From assembly GCA_958450865.1 (NCBI GenBank), contig CAUDNY010000002.1, positions 62,001 to 126,000 of the forward strand: a DNA stretch of 64,000 nucleotides, in the 5' to 3' direction. Positions 44,123 to 51,603 of the stretch are shown piece by piece. The notes beneath the pieces are model-generated. The model did not search any database and was not told where the DNA came from. It saw only the letters and a list, made by a program, of their open reading frames with translations. The position numbers were made by a program, and so were the translations under genes. Each line of letters begins with the position of its first letter. Within the stretch, counting starts at the first letter, position 1. The DNA is from an uncultured Collinsella sp. Lineage in GTDB: Bacteria > Actinomycetota > Coriobacteriia > Coriobacteriales > Coriobacteriaceae.

Positions 44123-45468
44123 CGGGCGCCGCCTTCCCCACCTGCACCACGTGCGCTGACGAGGAACACGGGGTTTTGCGCCTTCATAAGATGGTGCGAG
44201 CCTACAGCCTCGGCACGGGCGGCCGACACCTGGCACGCCTCGAACCCCTTAAAGCGCGAACCCGAGAGGAGCGCGCACGCCTCGGTGAGCGTCTCAACGG
44301 TGACGCATGGCACGCACAGGCGAACCTGCGAGTTCTTCTCGAGCGCCGCCTCCACGATGGAGGGAAGCTCGCCCGCGCTCCCGCCGACGAACACGGCGTC
44401 GGGGACGGGCAGTTTCGCGAGCGCTTCGGGGGCGACACCGGGGACAGCATGCACGTTGCCGCACCCGAATGCATCCGCGTTCTCTCGGATGAGCCGCACG
44501 CCGGCCGCGTTGCGCTCGACCGCCCATACCGACCCCGCTCGCGCGACGAGCGCCGCCTCGATCGACACGCTCCCCGTGCCGGCACCGACGTCCCACACGG
44601 TGTCGGTCGCGGTAAGGCGCAGCTTCGCGAGCGCGACGGCGCGCACCTCCTGCTTGGTCATGGGAACGTCGCCGCGGATGAAGAGCTCGTCGGGAATGCC
44701 CGAGGAAGCGTACGGCCAGCGGGAGATCGCGGCGCGGGATGCGCCCGCAGAGTCCGCCGTGGAAGAAGCCGCCGCGGGCGCAGACGCGCCGGCCGGCGCC
44801 TCGGAGGCTGCGCTAGAGCCCGCAGGCGACCCGGCGCAGCCTGCGAACTCGATAAGCATCACGTTCAGGTCGTCGAACGTCTGACCTGCGATTTCACTTG
44901 CGGTCGCACAGGTGATGCGCTCGTCGGGGTACGACAGGCGCTCGGCCACCGTCACGCGCGCGTCCCCGAAGCCCCCCTGCACAAGCTCGCCCGAAAGCCG
45001 CGAGGGGTCTTCCCCGCCCGACGTGGCGAGGAAGAGCTCGCCTGCGCGCTCGGCCTCGGCCACAATGTCGCACGCCACGCCGTGAGCGCTCACGAAGCGC
45101 CAATCCTGCCATGGACGCGCGAGGCGCGCGGCGAGATACGAGGCTGAGCTTATGCCGGGAATGACGTGCACGTCCACCTGCGCGTCGCCGGAGAGCGCCT
45201 CCACCAGGCGGCGCGCGCCGCTGAACAGCCCCACATCGCCCGTCATCACGACCACGGCACGCTGCCACGACGCCGCATCGGTGAGCGCGGCGACGATGTC
45301 CGCCGTCTTCACGAGCTCGTATCTCACCACGTCGGGCGGCACGTCGATGCCGGCAAGCGCGCGATGAGCGCCGATGACCACGTCGGCGATGTCGATCGCG
45401 TCGAGCGCCGCGCGCGAGAGCAAGTCGGGGTTTCCGGGCCCCGCCCCGATGATCGTTACTTTTCGCAT
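44119..45468 (-). CDS. cbiET: Fused cobalt-precorrin-7 C5-methyltransferase / C15-methyltransferase-decarboxylase
   Basis: 449 residues, CobL-like fusion. Residues 1 to about 200 are a tetrapyrrole methylase (CbiE: VTIIGAGPGNPDLL, VVMTGDVGLFSGA, HVIPGISSASYLAARL). An Ala/Ser/Gly-rich linker of about 30 residues follows, then a class I methyltransferase (CbiT: GIPDELFIRGDVPMTKQEVR, VWDVGAGTGSVSIEAAL). The two domains methylate C5 and C15 and decarboxylate the C12 acetate. The start overlaps the end of cbiH by 13 bp. Confidence 0.94.
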   Translation of the reverse strand: MRKVTIIGAGPGNPDLLSRAALDAIDIADVVIGAHRALAGIDVPPDVVRYELVKTADIVAALTDAASWQRAVVVMTGDVGLFSGARRLVEALSGDAQVDVHVIPGISSASYLAARLARPWQDWRFVSAHGVACDIVAEAERAGELFLATSGGEDPSRLSGELVQGGFGDARVTVAERLSYPDERITCATASEIAGQTFDDLNVMLIEFAGCAGSPAGSSAASEAPAGASAPAAASSTADSAGASRAAISRWPYASSGIPDELFIRGDVPMTKQEVRAVALAKLRLTATDTVWDVGAGTGSVSIEAALVARAGSVWAVERNAAGVRLIRENADAFGCGNVHAVPGVAPEALAKLPVPDAVFVGGSAGELPSIVEAALEKNSQVRLCVPCVTVETLTEACALLSGSRFKGFEACQVSAARAEAVGSHHLMKAQNPVFLVSARGAGGEGGAR

Positions 45469-46199
45469 GGAATCTCCCGATACCCGCGCGGCGTGACCAT
45501 ACGACCGCCTACGCGCTTCGTGTCCGCGTTGCCGACGAACACGGTGGTGAACATGTCGGCGTCGAACTCCCCCAGCTCGGAGAGCCTGCACATGCCCGAC
45601 TGCTGCCCCTCGCGCCCGATGTTGCGTACCCAGCCGCAGAGCGTGTCGGGGGCCTTCCATTCGAGCATAATCTTCGCCGCGCGCGAGAGCCTGTCGGCGC
45701 GCTTTCTGCTGCGCGGGTTGTACAAACAGATGCAGAAGTCGGCGCTCGCCACAGCGGCGAGTCTGCGCTCGATGACCTCCCACGGCGTGAGCAGATCGGA
45801 GAGCGACACGACCGCGAAGTCGTGGGCAAGCGGGGCGCCGAGCACCGCCGACCCGCTCTGAGCCGCGGTGGCCCCGGCGATAACTTCCACGTCTACATCG
45901 GGGTAGTCCTCCGCAAGCTCCAGCACGGGGCTCGCCATGCCGTACACGCCCGCGTCACCGCTACACACGAGCGCCACGGCTTCTCCGCTCTGCGCGCGCG
46001 AAAGCGCCAGACGGCACCGTTCGACCTCGTGCATCATCGGCGTCGCGAGATGCGCCGCGTCGGGCACGGCGGCGAGCGCGAGCTCCACGTATTTCGTGTA
46101 CCCCACAACGATGTCGGCCGCCTCGAGCGCGCGCCGAGCCGCAATCGTCATGCCGCCGGGGCCGCCCGGGCCGATCCCCACCACGAAGAGCTTTCCCAT
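45456..46199 (-). CDS. cbiH: Cobalt-precorrin-3 C17-methyltransferase
   Basis: 247 residues. SAM-dependent ring-contraction methylase. Tetrapyrrole methylase marks: FVVGIGPGGPGGMT at the start, VVGYTKYVEL, ALVCSGDAGVYGMASP and VIAGATAAQSGSAVLGAPL, the last characteristic of CobJ/CbiH, then CLYNPRSRKR. The ATG 46199 shares a base with the cbiG stop and follows AAGGAG; a GTG one codon earlier is possible. Confidence 0.95.
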   Translation of the reverse strand: MGKLFVVGIGPGGPGGMTIAARRALEAADIVVGYTKYVELALAAVPDAAHLATPMMHEVERCRLALSRAQSGEAVALVCSGDAGVYGMASPVLELAEDYPDVDVEVIAGATAAQSGSAVLGAPLAHDFAVVSLSDLLTPWEVIERRLAAVASADFCICLYNPRSRKRADRLSRAAKIMLEWKAPDTLCGWVRNIGREGQQSGMCRLSELGEFDADMFTTVFVGNADTKRVGGRMVTPRGYREIPCEK

Positions 46200-47332
46200 C
46201 ACCGCTCCTTAAACGAAAGTTCGATAGTTACCTTGGAAAACGCAACGGTCACGCCGCCGTGAGCGAGCTTCGGGAAGATAAGTTTGCCCCCGTCCGCGAG
46301 CGCCGCGCGCTCGCACACGTTGTCGACCCCCACCGTCGCGCGCACGAAATCAGATGGCGAAACGCTGCCTTCGACCAGCGACAACTCCTCTGCGGAATAC
46401 GTCGCAAGCGGGATATTGCGCGCGCGGCAGAAGGCGAGCAGACCCTCCTCGTGCGCCTTCACGTCGATCGTCGCCGCCTCGCGCACGGCCGAAGGCGAGA
46501 TGCCCGCCTGCCCGCACGCGAGAAGAAACGCCTCCCCGATCGCTTCGGCGCACGCACCGCGGCGGCACCCTATGCCCGCAACGATGCAGGGCACGACAAG
46601 GCGAAGCGGCTCGGGTGCAGGCGCCTGCGCCCGCACGCCCGCCGGCTTCCCCGTCTCACCGGCGGGCACGACCTCGCCCGTTGTCTCCGCCGCGCGAACG
46701 GACGCACCTGCATTCGCGCCAGCGAACGGCGACACGACGATATCGGCCCGAGCGCGGTCGGACGCAATGTCAACCCCCTCAGGCGGCTGTCCCGAAATCG
46801 GCATATCGGAATAGAGCGTCACTCGCCCGCCCGAAAGCAGCCGCGCCGACACTCGCTTGATAGCCTCGGGATTCGAAACGGCGAGCCCCGCACAGCGCGC
46901 CCACGTATCCACCGCCCACACGCCGCGGACGTCGGTCGCCGTGGTGATGACGGGGATGGCCCCTGCCGCACGGGCCACGGTTTGCGCAAGCTCGTTCGCA
47001 CCGCCCAAATGCCCCGACAAAAGCGGGATGGCAAAGCGCCCCGCCTCGTCGATCACCACAACCGCGGAATCGCTTGCCTTCGAGGCGACATGCGGCGCGA
47101 TCGCCCGCACGGCGATGCCCGCCGCGCCCACGAACAGAAGCGCGTCCGACGCTTCCCACGCGAGCGCCGTCCATGCGCGCAGGTCGGCCTTCCCCTCGCC
47201 GAACCCACGCGAAACGGAAACGTCCCAGTCAGGGTCATCTTCACCTGTCTGCGCGCAATCGGAAAGCGCGCGTGCGGTGCGCTCAGCCAACGCATACCCC
47301 CTCTCAGTGAACGCTATGCAGGAAACCCTCAT
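46199..47332 (-). CDS. cbiG: Cobalt-precorrin-5A hydrolase
   Basis: 377 residues. Opens the lactone and releases acetaldehyde; it is diagnostic for the anaerobic (cobalt-early) pathway. The N-terminal region has FVGAAGIAVRAIAPHV and LLSGHLGGANELAQ, hallmarks of CbiG. The C-terminal domain has GIGCRRGA and ATIDVKAHEEGL. A roughly 40-residue Ala/Gly/Pro-rich stretch between the halves is longer than usual. The ATG directly follows the stop of the broken cbiL. Confidence 0.93.
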   Translation of the reverse strand: MRVSCIAFTERGYALAERTARALSDCAQTGEDDPDWDVSVSRGFGEGKADLRAWTALAWEASDALLFVGAAGIAVRAIAPHVASKASDSAVVVIDEAGRFAIPLLSGHLGGANELAQTVARAAGAIPVITTATDVRGVWAVDTWARCAGLAVSNPEAIKRVSARLLSGGRVTLYSDMPISGQPPEGVDIASDRARADIVVSPFAGANAGASVRAAETTGEVVPAGETGKPAGVRAQAPAPEPLRLVVPCIVAGIGCRRGACAEAIGEAFLLACGQAGISPSAVREAATIDVKAHEEGLLAFCRARNIPLATYSAEELSLVEGSVSPSDFVRATVGVDNVCERAALADGGKLIFPKLAHGGVTVAFSKVTIELSFKER

Positions 47333-47566
47333 CTAGCGCACCACCATCGTCGAGAAGTAGCTACCCCGATCGGGCACAACGTCGAGCGAGCGGTACACGC
47401 GCTCGCCCGGAAGCCCACAATCCTCTACGAGCTCGGCACCGTCGAAGGCGCCCTCCTCGCGAAGGATGCGCTTCGTGTCCGCAAGCGAGCGGCGCGCCTT
47501 CATGACCACCTTCGTCCCCGGCCAGCCGATTGCGCGACACACCCCGTACAGAACGCCTTTACTCAT
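47333..47566 (-). pseudogene. cbiL: cbiL (precorrin-2 C20-methyltransferase) with large in-frame internal deletion
   Basis: 77 codons where intact CbiL has about 230. It opens MSKGVLYGV, the normal CbiL/CobI start, but passes within about ten residues to sequence like the C-terminal third: KVVMKARRSLADTKRIL, GLPGERVYRSL and YFSTMVVR at the end. The SAM site (GDP/GVGPGDPE region, GDP loops) and active-site core are gone. Start codon, G-rich ribosome site, reading frame and stop are all kept, so the remnant may still be translated and keep cbiD and cbiG coupled. It cannot be a methyltransferase. An assembly error is the main alternative. Confidence 0.8.
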
Positions 47567-48743
47567 ACGTCGCCCCCAATTCCCCGATAACTGCATCGGC
47601 GCCCGACGTGCGGAAAAGCTCGCGGCGCTCGGCGTCGAACACGACCGCGGCGATGTCGCATGCGCCCGCCGCGCGACGGCGCAACCTGTCCTCGATTGCC
47701 GCAGCGAGCGAGGCGCGTGCAGCGTCCCCCACGCCGGCGGCCTCGATTACCTCGAGCGCCGCCGTGGTCGTGACCGACGACATGATCTCGCGCACAGTCT
47801 TCGCGCCCGCGCCGGCCAAGGCCGCGTGGGCGGCCAGAATCTCCGCGCGGCAGTCGGCGGTACGCGAATGGGTGTCCATGATGCCGCCCGCGACCTTCAC
47901 CAGCTTGCCGATGTGTCCCACAAGAAGGACATTGGTGAATCCCTCGCGAACGCAGCAATCAATCGCATCGCCCACAAAGTTGGAGATGAAGACCACCGGC
48001 GCACCGTTTAGGTGGAAATGCCCCGAGATGAACTGCCCGCCGTAGTTGCCGGGCGTGAGCACAACTCCGCGCCGCCCCATAGCCGCATGCTGCCGGATCT
48101 CGAGCTCGATGCTGTCGCGCAAGGCAGCGAGGCTGCGCGGCTCGACGATGCCCGTCGTGCCCAGGATGGAGATGCCGCCCTCTATCCCCAGGTGCGGATT
48201 GAAGGTCTTTTCGGCAAGGGAAACGCCCTCGGGTACCGAAATCGTCACAGCAATATTTCCAGAAAAGCCGTGCGCGGCGCACACCTCGCGCACCGCCGAA
48301 GTGATCATCGCGCGCGGCGTCGCGTTGATGGCGGCCGACCCCACCGGCTGCTCGAGCCCGGGCAACGTCACGCGCCCCACGCCCACGCCGCCATCGACGG
48401 AAACTTCCGATTCGCGCGTGGGCACGTCCTTGCTGCCCGCAGCGCCGGTGCCCGACCCCGCATGTTCCACGCGCGCGTACACGAGCACGCCGTCGGTCAC
48501 ATCGGCATCGTCGCCTGCGTCCTTTCGCACGGCACACTGGGCGCACCCCTCGCCGATAAATGCGTCGACCACGTCCGTCTCGACGGGCAGCCCGCCGGGC
48601 GTGACGATCGACACGCGGCCGGCGGGCTTTCGTGACAAGAGCATCTCGCAGGCGGCCTTCGCCGCGAGCGCGGCACAGCTCCCCGTCGTGTAGCCGCAGC
48701 GCAGGCGGGTCGTCCCGGTATATATGTAGTGCTCGAAGGCCAC
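47559..48743 (-). CDS. cbiD: Cobalt-precorrin-5B C1-methyltransferase
   Basis: 394 residues. Methylates C1 in the anaerobic pathway. Signatures: LRCGYTTGSCAALAAKAA near the start, SVPEGVSLAEKTFNPHLGIEGGISILGTTGIVEP in the middle, and GNYGGQF, FISNFVGDAID and HIGKLVKVAGGIMDTHSR, all typical of CbiD. The start is taken as GTG 48741-48743, one base after the cbiF stop; a longer frame to 48911 lies inside cbiF. The end overlaps the cbiL remnant by 8 bp. Confidence 0.94.
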   Translation of the reverse strand: MAFEHYIYTGTTRLRCGYTTGSCAALAAKAACEMLLSRKPAGRVSIVTPGGLPVETDVVDAFIGEGCAQCAVRKDAGDDADVTDGVLVYARVEHAGSGTGAAGSKDVPTRESEVSVDGGVGVGRVTLPGLEQPVGSAAINATPRAMITSAVREVCAAHGFSGNIAVTISVPEGVSLAEKTFNPHLGIEGGISILGTTGIVEPRSLAALRDSIELEIRQHAAMGRRGVVLTPGNYGGQFISGHFHLNGAPVVFISNFVGDAIDCCVREGFTNVLLVGHIGKLVKVAGGIMDTHSRTADCRAEILAAHAALAGAGAKTVREIMSSVTTTAALEVIEAAGVGDAARASLAAAIEDRLRRRAAGACDIAAVVFDAERRELFRTSGADAVIGELGATYE

Positions 48744-48744
48744 G

Positions 48745-49536
48745 CTAGCTGCTCGCCTTCCGATACCCCGTGGCAAACGAAGGGTCGTAAAGCTTGCTGC
48801 GCTCGTACGACTCCGCTTGCACGCCGTCGTGCGCAAGCCCGCCGCGAGCTCCGAGTACGCGGCCCACCACCACGAGCGCCGTGCGGTCGATGCCCTCTCG
48901 CGCGCCCGCATCGGCGAGCGTGCCCACTGTGCAGCGCACCACGCGCTCCTCAGGCCAGGTCGCCTTGTACACGAGCGCCGCCGGCTCGTCGGAGCTGCGG
49001 CCCGCGGCCAAAAGCTCGGCGGAAAGCTCGGCGAGCATACCCGAGCTCAGGAAGATGACCATAGTCGAGCCGCTTTCCGCCATGGTGCGCATGCCCTCGC
49101 CCGCGGGCATGGGGGTACGTCCGGAAAGCCGCGTGATCACGACCGACTGGCTGATTCCCGGCAGCGTGTATTCCTGGCGAAGCGCCGCCGCGGCACCGCA
49201 AAAGCTCGACACGCCGGGCACCACCTCGTAGTCCACGCCGCGCGCGTCGAGCGCGTCCATCTGCTCCTGGATGGCGCCGTACAGGCACGGGTCGCCCGTG
49301 TGCAGGCGCACCACTTCCTCGCCCCGCGCATCTGCCGCGCACATCACGTCGAGCACTTCCTCCAAGGTCATGTGCGCGCTGTCGTAGACGATGCAGGATT
49401 CCTTGCACTCAGCGAGCAGCTCGGGGTTCACAAGGCTTCCCGCCCAAACGACCACGTCGGCCGCGCGCAGAAGGCGCGCCCCGCGCAGCGTGATAAGGTC
49501 GGCGGCGCCCGAGCCTGCGCCAACGATATGAATCAT
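48745..49536 (-). CDS. cbiF: Cobalt-precorrin-4 C11-methyltransferase
   Basis: 263 residues. First gene of the minus-strand cobalamin operon. Tetrapyrrole methylase marks in order: MIHIVGAGSGAADLITLRG, VVWAGSLVNPELL, RLHTGDPCLYGAI, VVPGVSSFCGAAAAL and TRLSGRTPMP, the last typical of CbiF/CobM. ATG 49536 has GGGAAGG upstream; an upstream in-frame stretch of 48 codons lies in the divergent control region. Confidence 0.95.
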   Translation of the reverse strand: MIHIVGAGSGAADLITLRGARLLRAADVVVWAGSLVNPELLAECKESCIVYDSAHMTLEEVLDVMCAADARGEEVVRLHTGDPCLYGAIQEQMDALDARGVDYEVVPGVSSFCGAAAALRQEYTLPGISQSVVITRLSGRTPMPAGEGMRTMAESGSTMVIFLSSGMLAELSAELLAAGRSSDEPAALVYKATWPEERVVRCTVGTLADAGAREGIDRTALVVVGRVLGARGGLAHDGVQAESYERSKLYDPSFATGYRKASS

Positions 49537-49667
49537 CCGAGCCTTCCCTTCCCGTTTCTCATCGCAACCGTTTACGCCGCCATTCGCGCAGCGGGCAAAA
49601 CACGGCGCCTGCGGCGGCAATCGGCGCAAATACGCAGGCAGGAGGCGCAATGCCGCCCGCCCTGGCT

Positions 49668-49696
49668 TTGACACGTTCACAAGTGCCCACTATCAT
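49668..49696 (+). promoter_or_regulatory. Promoter of the cbiK-btu operon
   Basis: TTGACA at 49668-49673, a 17-bp spacer, and TATCAT at 49691-49696. A consensus -35 and near-consensus -10 box at ideal distance, about 40 bp upstream of the riboswitch. Confidence 0.7.
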
Positions 49697-49735
49697 AGTA
49701 AAAGATTCGGCAACGAGCATATGACAATCGGATAA

Positions 49736-49876
49736 AAGGAAATGACCGGCGCGGCGCCCGCACAGCCCGCGCTGGCTTGCGGAGGGAACCAGGTGGGAAT
49801 CCTGGGCAAGGGACATTACTGTATAGGACGCACGGGCGAACCGCCTCGCGCCCCAAGCCAGACTGCTTCGCCTTTT
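49736..49876 (+). promoter_or_regulatory. Cobalamin (B12) riboswitch
   Basis: The conserved core is present: AGGGAACCAGGTGGGAATCC (49783-49802), then TGGGCAAGGGAC and TTACTGT (49816-49822), as in the class consensus GGGAA..GGTG..AATCC...CCCGC.ACTGT. The B12-box-like AAGCCAGACTGC follows at 49855-49866. It precedes the cbiK-like and transporter genes on the + strand and should switch them off when cobalamin is plentiful. Confidence 0.85.
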
Positions 49877-49879
49877 CCT

Positions 49880-49953
49880 CACGGCATCGCCGTGGCGTTA
49901 GCTCCTTGTGAACCCCGAGGGGTGCGCTTTTCTTTCGCTTGTGCCGACAAGCA
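49880..49953 (+). promoter_or_regulatory. Expression platform hairpins of the B12 riboswitch
   Basis: CACGGC/GCCGTG (49880-49894), then ACCCC/GGGGT (49912-49923) followed by GCGCTTTTCTTTC, and GCTTGT/ACAAGC (49937-49952). The middle one with its T-rich tail looks like the regulated terminator. Confidence 0.5.
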
Positions 49954-49994
49954 ACTGTCGCCGGTGGACCGGCAAACCGAGGAAAGGAAAAACC

Positions 49995-50921
49995 ATGTCC
50001 GACCAGATGTCACGCCGCGGCTTCATGGGCGCCGCAGCAACCGGAGCCGTCGCGCTCGCCGGAGTCGCGCTCGCGGGCTGCTCCAACACCTCCGCGAGTT
50101 CCGAGAAATCGAGCGAAAAGGAGAAGGCCGTGAAGCCGGTCATCCTCGTCACGAGCTTCGGCACGAGCTACAACGACTCGCGCCACATCACCATCGGCGC
50201 CATCGAAGACGCTATCCGCGAGAAGTACTGGCAGGACTACGACATCCGCCGCGCCTTCACCGCGCAGATCATCATCGACAAGCTGAAGAAGCGCGACGGC
50301 ATCACGATCGACAACATGACCGAGGCGCTCGACCGCTGCGTGGAAGACGGCGTGAAGAAAATCGTCGTGCAGCCGACGCATCTCATGGGTGGCCTGGAAT
50401 ACACCGACGTGAAAGACGAGCTCGACAAGTACGCCGACAAGTTCGACAAAATCTCGCTCGGCGACCCGCTGCTCACCTCCGACGATGACTACAAGAAGGT
50501 GGCCGCAGCCATTAAGGAGAACATGGCGTCCTTCGACGACGGCAAGACGGCGCTGTGCCTCATGGGCCACGGCACCGAAGCCGATTCCAACGCCGACTAT
50601 GCCAAAATGCAGGAAGTGTTCAAGAACGAGGGCTTGACGCAGTTCTTCGTCGGCACCGTCGAGGCTGAACCGACCTGCGAGGATGTTATCGCCGCCGCGA
50701 GCGCCGCAGGCTACAAGAAGGCCGTGCTCGCGCCGTTCATGGTGGTCGCGGGCGACCACGCGAACAACGACATGGCAGACGAGACCGACCCCGACAGCTG
50801 GGCTGCGAAGTTCATGGCCGCCGGCTTCGAAGTGACGTGCCTGCTCCAGGGTCTGGGACAGAACGTCGCGGTCGACGACATCTACGTCTCGCACGTGGAC
50901 GACGCCATCGCCAAGCTGTAA
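49995..50921 (+). CDS. cbiK: CbiK-type sirohydrochlorin cobaltochelatase with Tat/lipoprotein signal
   Basis: 308 residues. The start carries SRRGF, a twin-arginine motif, then a hydrophobic stretch ending in the lipobox LAGC (residues about 25-28), so the protein is probably exported by Tat and anchored in the membrane. The mature part is CbiK-like: VILVTSFGTSYNDSR near the start, VQPTHLMGG, CLMGHGTEADSNADY and APFMVVAGDHANND, with the metal-binding histidines of class II chelatases. AGGAAAGGAAAAACC precedes the ATG. Cytoplasmic CbiK would insert cobalt into sirohydrochlorin; the exported form may instead bind or load metal or tetrapyrrole outside. Confidence 0.88.
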   Translation: MSDQMSRRGFMGAAATGAVALAGVALAGCSNTSASSEKSSEKEKAVKPVILVTSFGTSYNDSRHITIGAIEDAIREKYWQDYDIRRAFTAQIIIDKLKKRDGITIDNMTEALDRCVEDGVKKIVVQPTHLMGGLEYTDVKDELDKYADKFDKISLGDPLLTSDDDYKKVAAAIKENMASFDDGKTALCLMGHGTEADSNADYAKMQEVFKNEGLTQFFVGTVEAEPTCEDVIAAASAAGYKKAVLAPFMVVAGDHANNDMADETDPDSWAAKFMAAGFEVTCLLQGLGQNVAVDDIYVSHVDDAIAKL

Positions 50922-51065
50922 ACTCGCCGCGCACGGGGGCGCCGGTCGCGTCCCCGTGCAACGGGCATGCGCCTTCCCCGACCGACGGCGCATGCCCGTT
51001 GCATTCGCATCCCGCCCGCCCACCGCACGGCGCGGGCGGTCGAAGCGATTGAAAGGAACCCCTCC

Positions 51066-51599
51066 ATGTTGAAGAAAACGCTCGTCTTCGCCCTGTCGGC
51101 GGCGCTTTTCGCGTTCTCGCTCGCCGGCTGCGGCGGAAATTCAATCGACAGCGCAAAGGCAAACGATGCCGATTCCCAGGAAAAGACCGAACAGGCGGCC
51201 GATGCGCCCGAGGGCGCAAGCGCTGCCCCCATTACCGCCGACAAGGTGGCTGACGGCACCTATCCAATCACCGTAGATTCCAGCTCGAACATGTTCAGGA
51301 TTGTGGACGCCCAGCTCATCGTGGAAAACGGCTCCATGCACTGCGTGATGACGCTTTCCGGCAAGGGCTACGGCAAGCTCTTCATGGGCACGGGCGACGA
51401 GGCTGCCGCCGCGAGCGAGGCCGACTTCATCCCCTATGTGGAAAACGCGGAAGGCAAGTACACCTACGACGTGCCCGTTGAAGCGCTCGACGAGGACACC
51501 GCCTGCGCCGCGTGGAGTATTAGAAAAGAGCAGTGGTACGACCGCACGCTCGTGTTCGAATCCGCCGGCGTCGATCTGCGCGCCGACGCACTGAAGTAA
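51066..51599 (+). CDS. Small lipoprotein homologous to the N-terminal domain of the next binding protein
   Basis: 177 residues. Signal peptide with lipobox SLAGC (cysteine about residue 22), an Asp/Ala/Glu-rich linker, then one beta-rich domain (about 57-172: DGTYPITVDSSSNMFRIV, YDVPVEALDEDT, WYDRTLVFES). The pattern resembles residues about 50-150 of the binding protein encoded four bases downstream (FEIPVTLDEDIAVSA, DYTLYFDS), so the two share a domain. Function unknown; a helper in corrinoid or metal capture at the cell surface is likely from context. GAAAGGAACCCCTCC precedes the ATG. Confidence 0.75.
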   Translation: MLKKTLVFALSAALFAFSLAGCGGNSIDSAKANDADSQEKTEQAADAPEGASAAPITADKVADGTYPITVDSSSNMFRIVDAQLIVENGSMHCVMTLSGKGYGKLFMGTGDEAAAASEADFIPYVENAEGKYTYDVPVEALDEDTACAAWSIRKEQWYDRTLVFESAGVDLRADALK

Positions 51600-51603
51600 C
51601 GCC

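Larger units (their letters stand above)
49537..49994. other. Divergent control region of the cobalamin island
   Basis: 458 bp between cbiF (minus) and the cbiK-like gene (plus). On the + strand it holds a good promoter (49668-49696), a cobalamin riboswitch aptamer (about 49736-49876) and expression-platform hairpins (49880-49953). On the minus strand, towards cbiF, no riboswitch core or clear promoter pair was found. Confidence 0.65.

Noticed and set aside
49537..49740. Possible second cobalamin riboswitch on the minus strand before cbiF
   Set aside because: The conserved GGTG...AATCC and ACTGT core was not found on that strand, although the operon context invites it.
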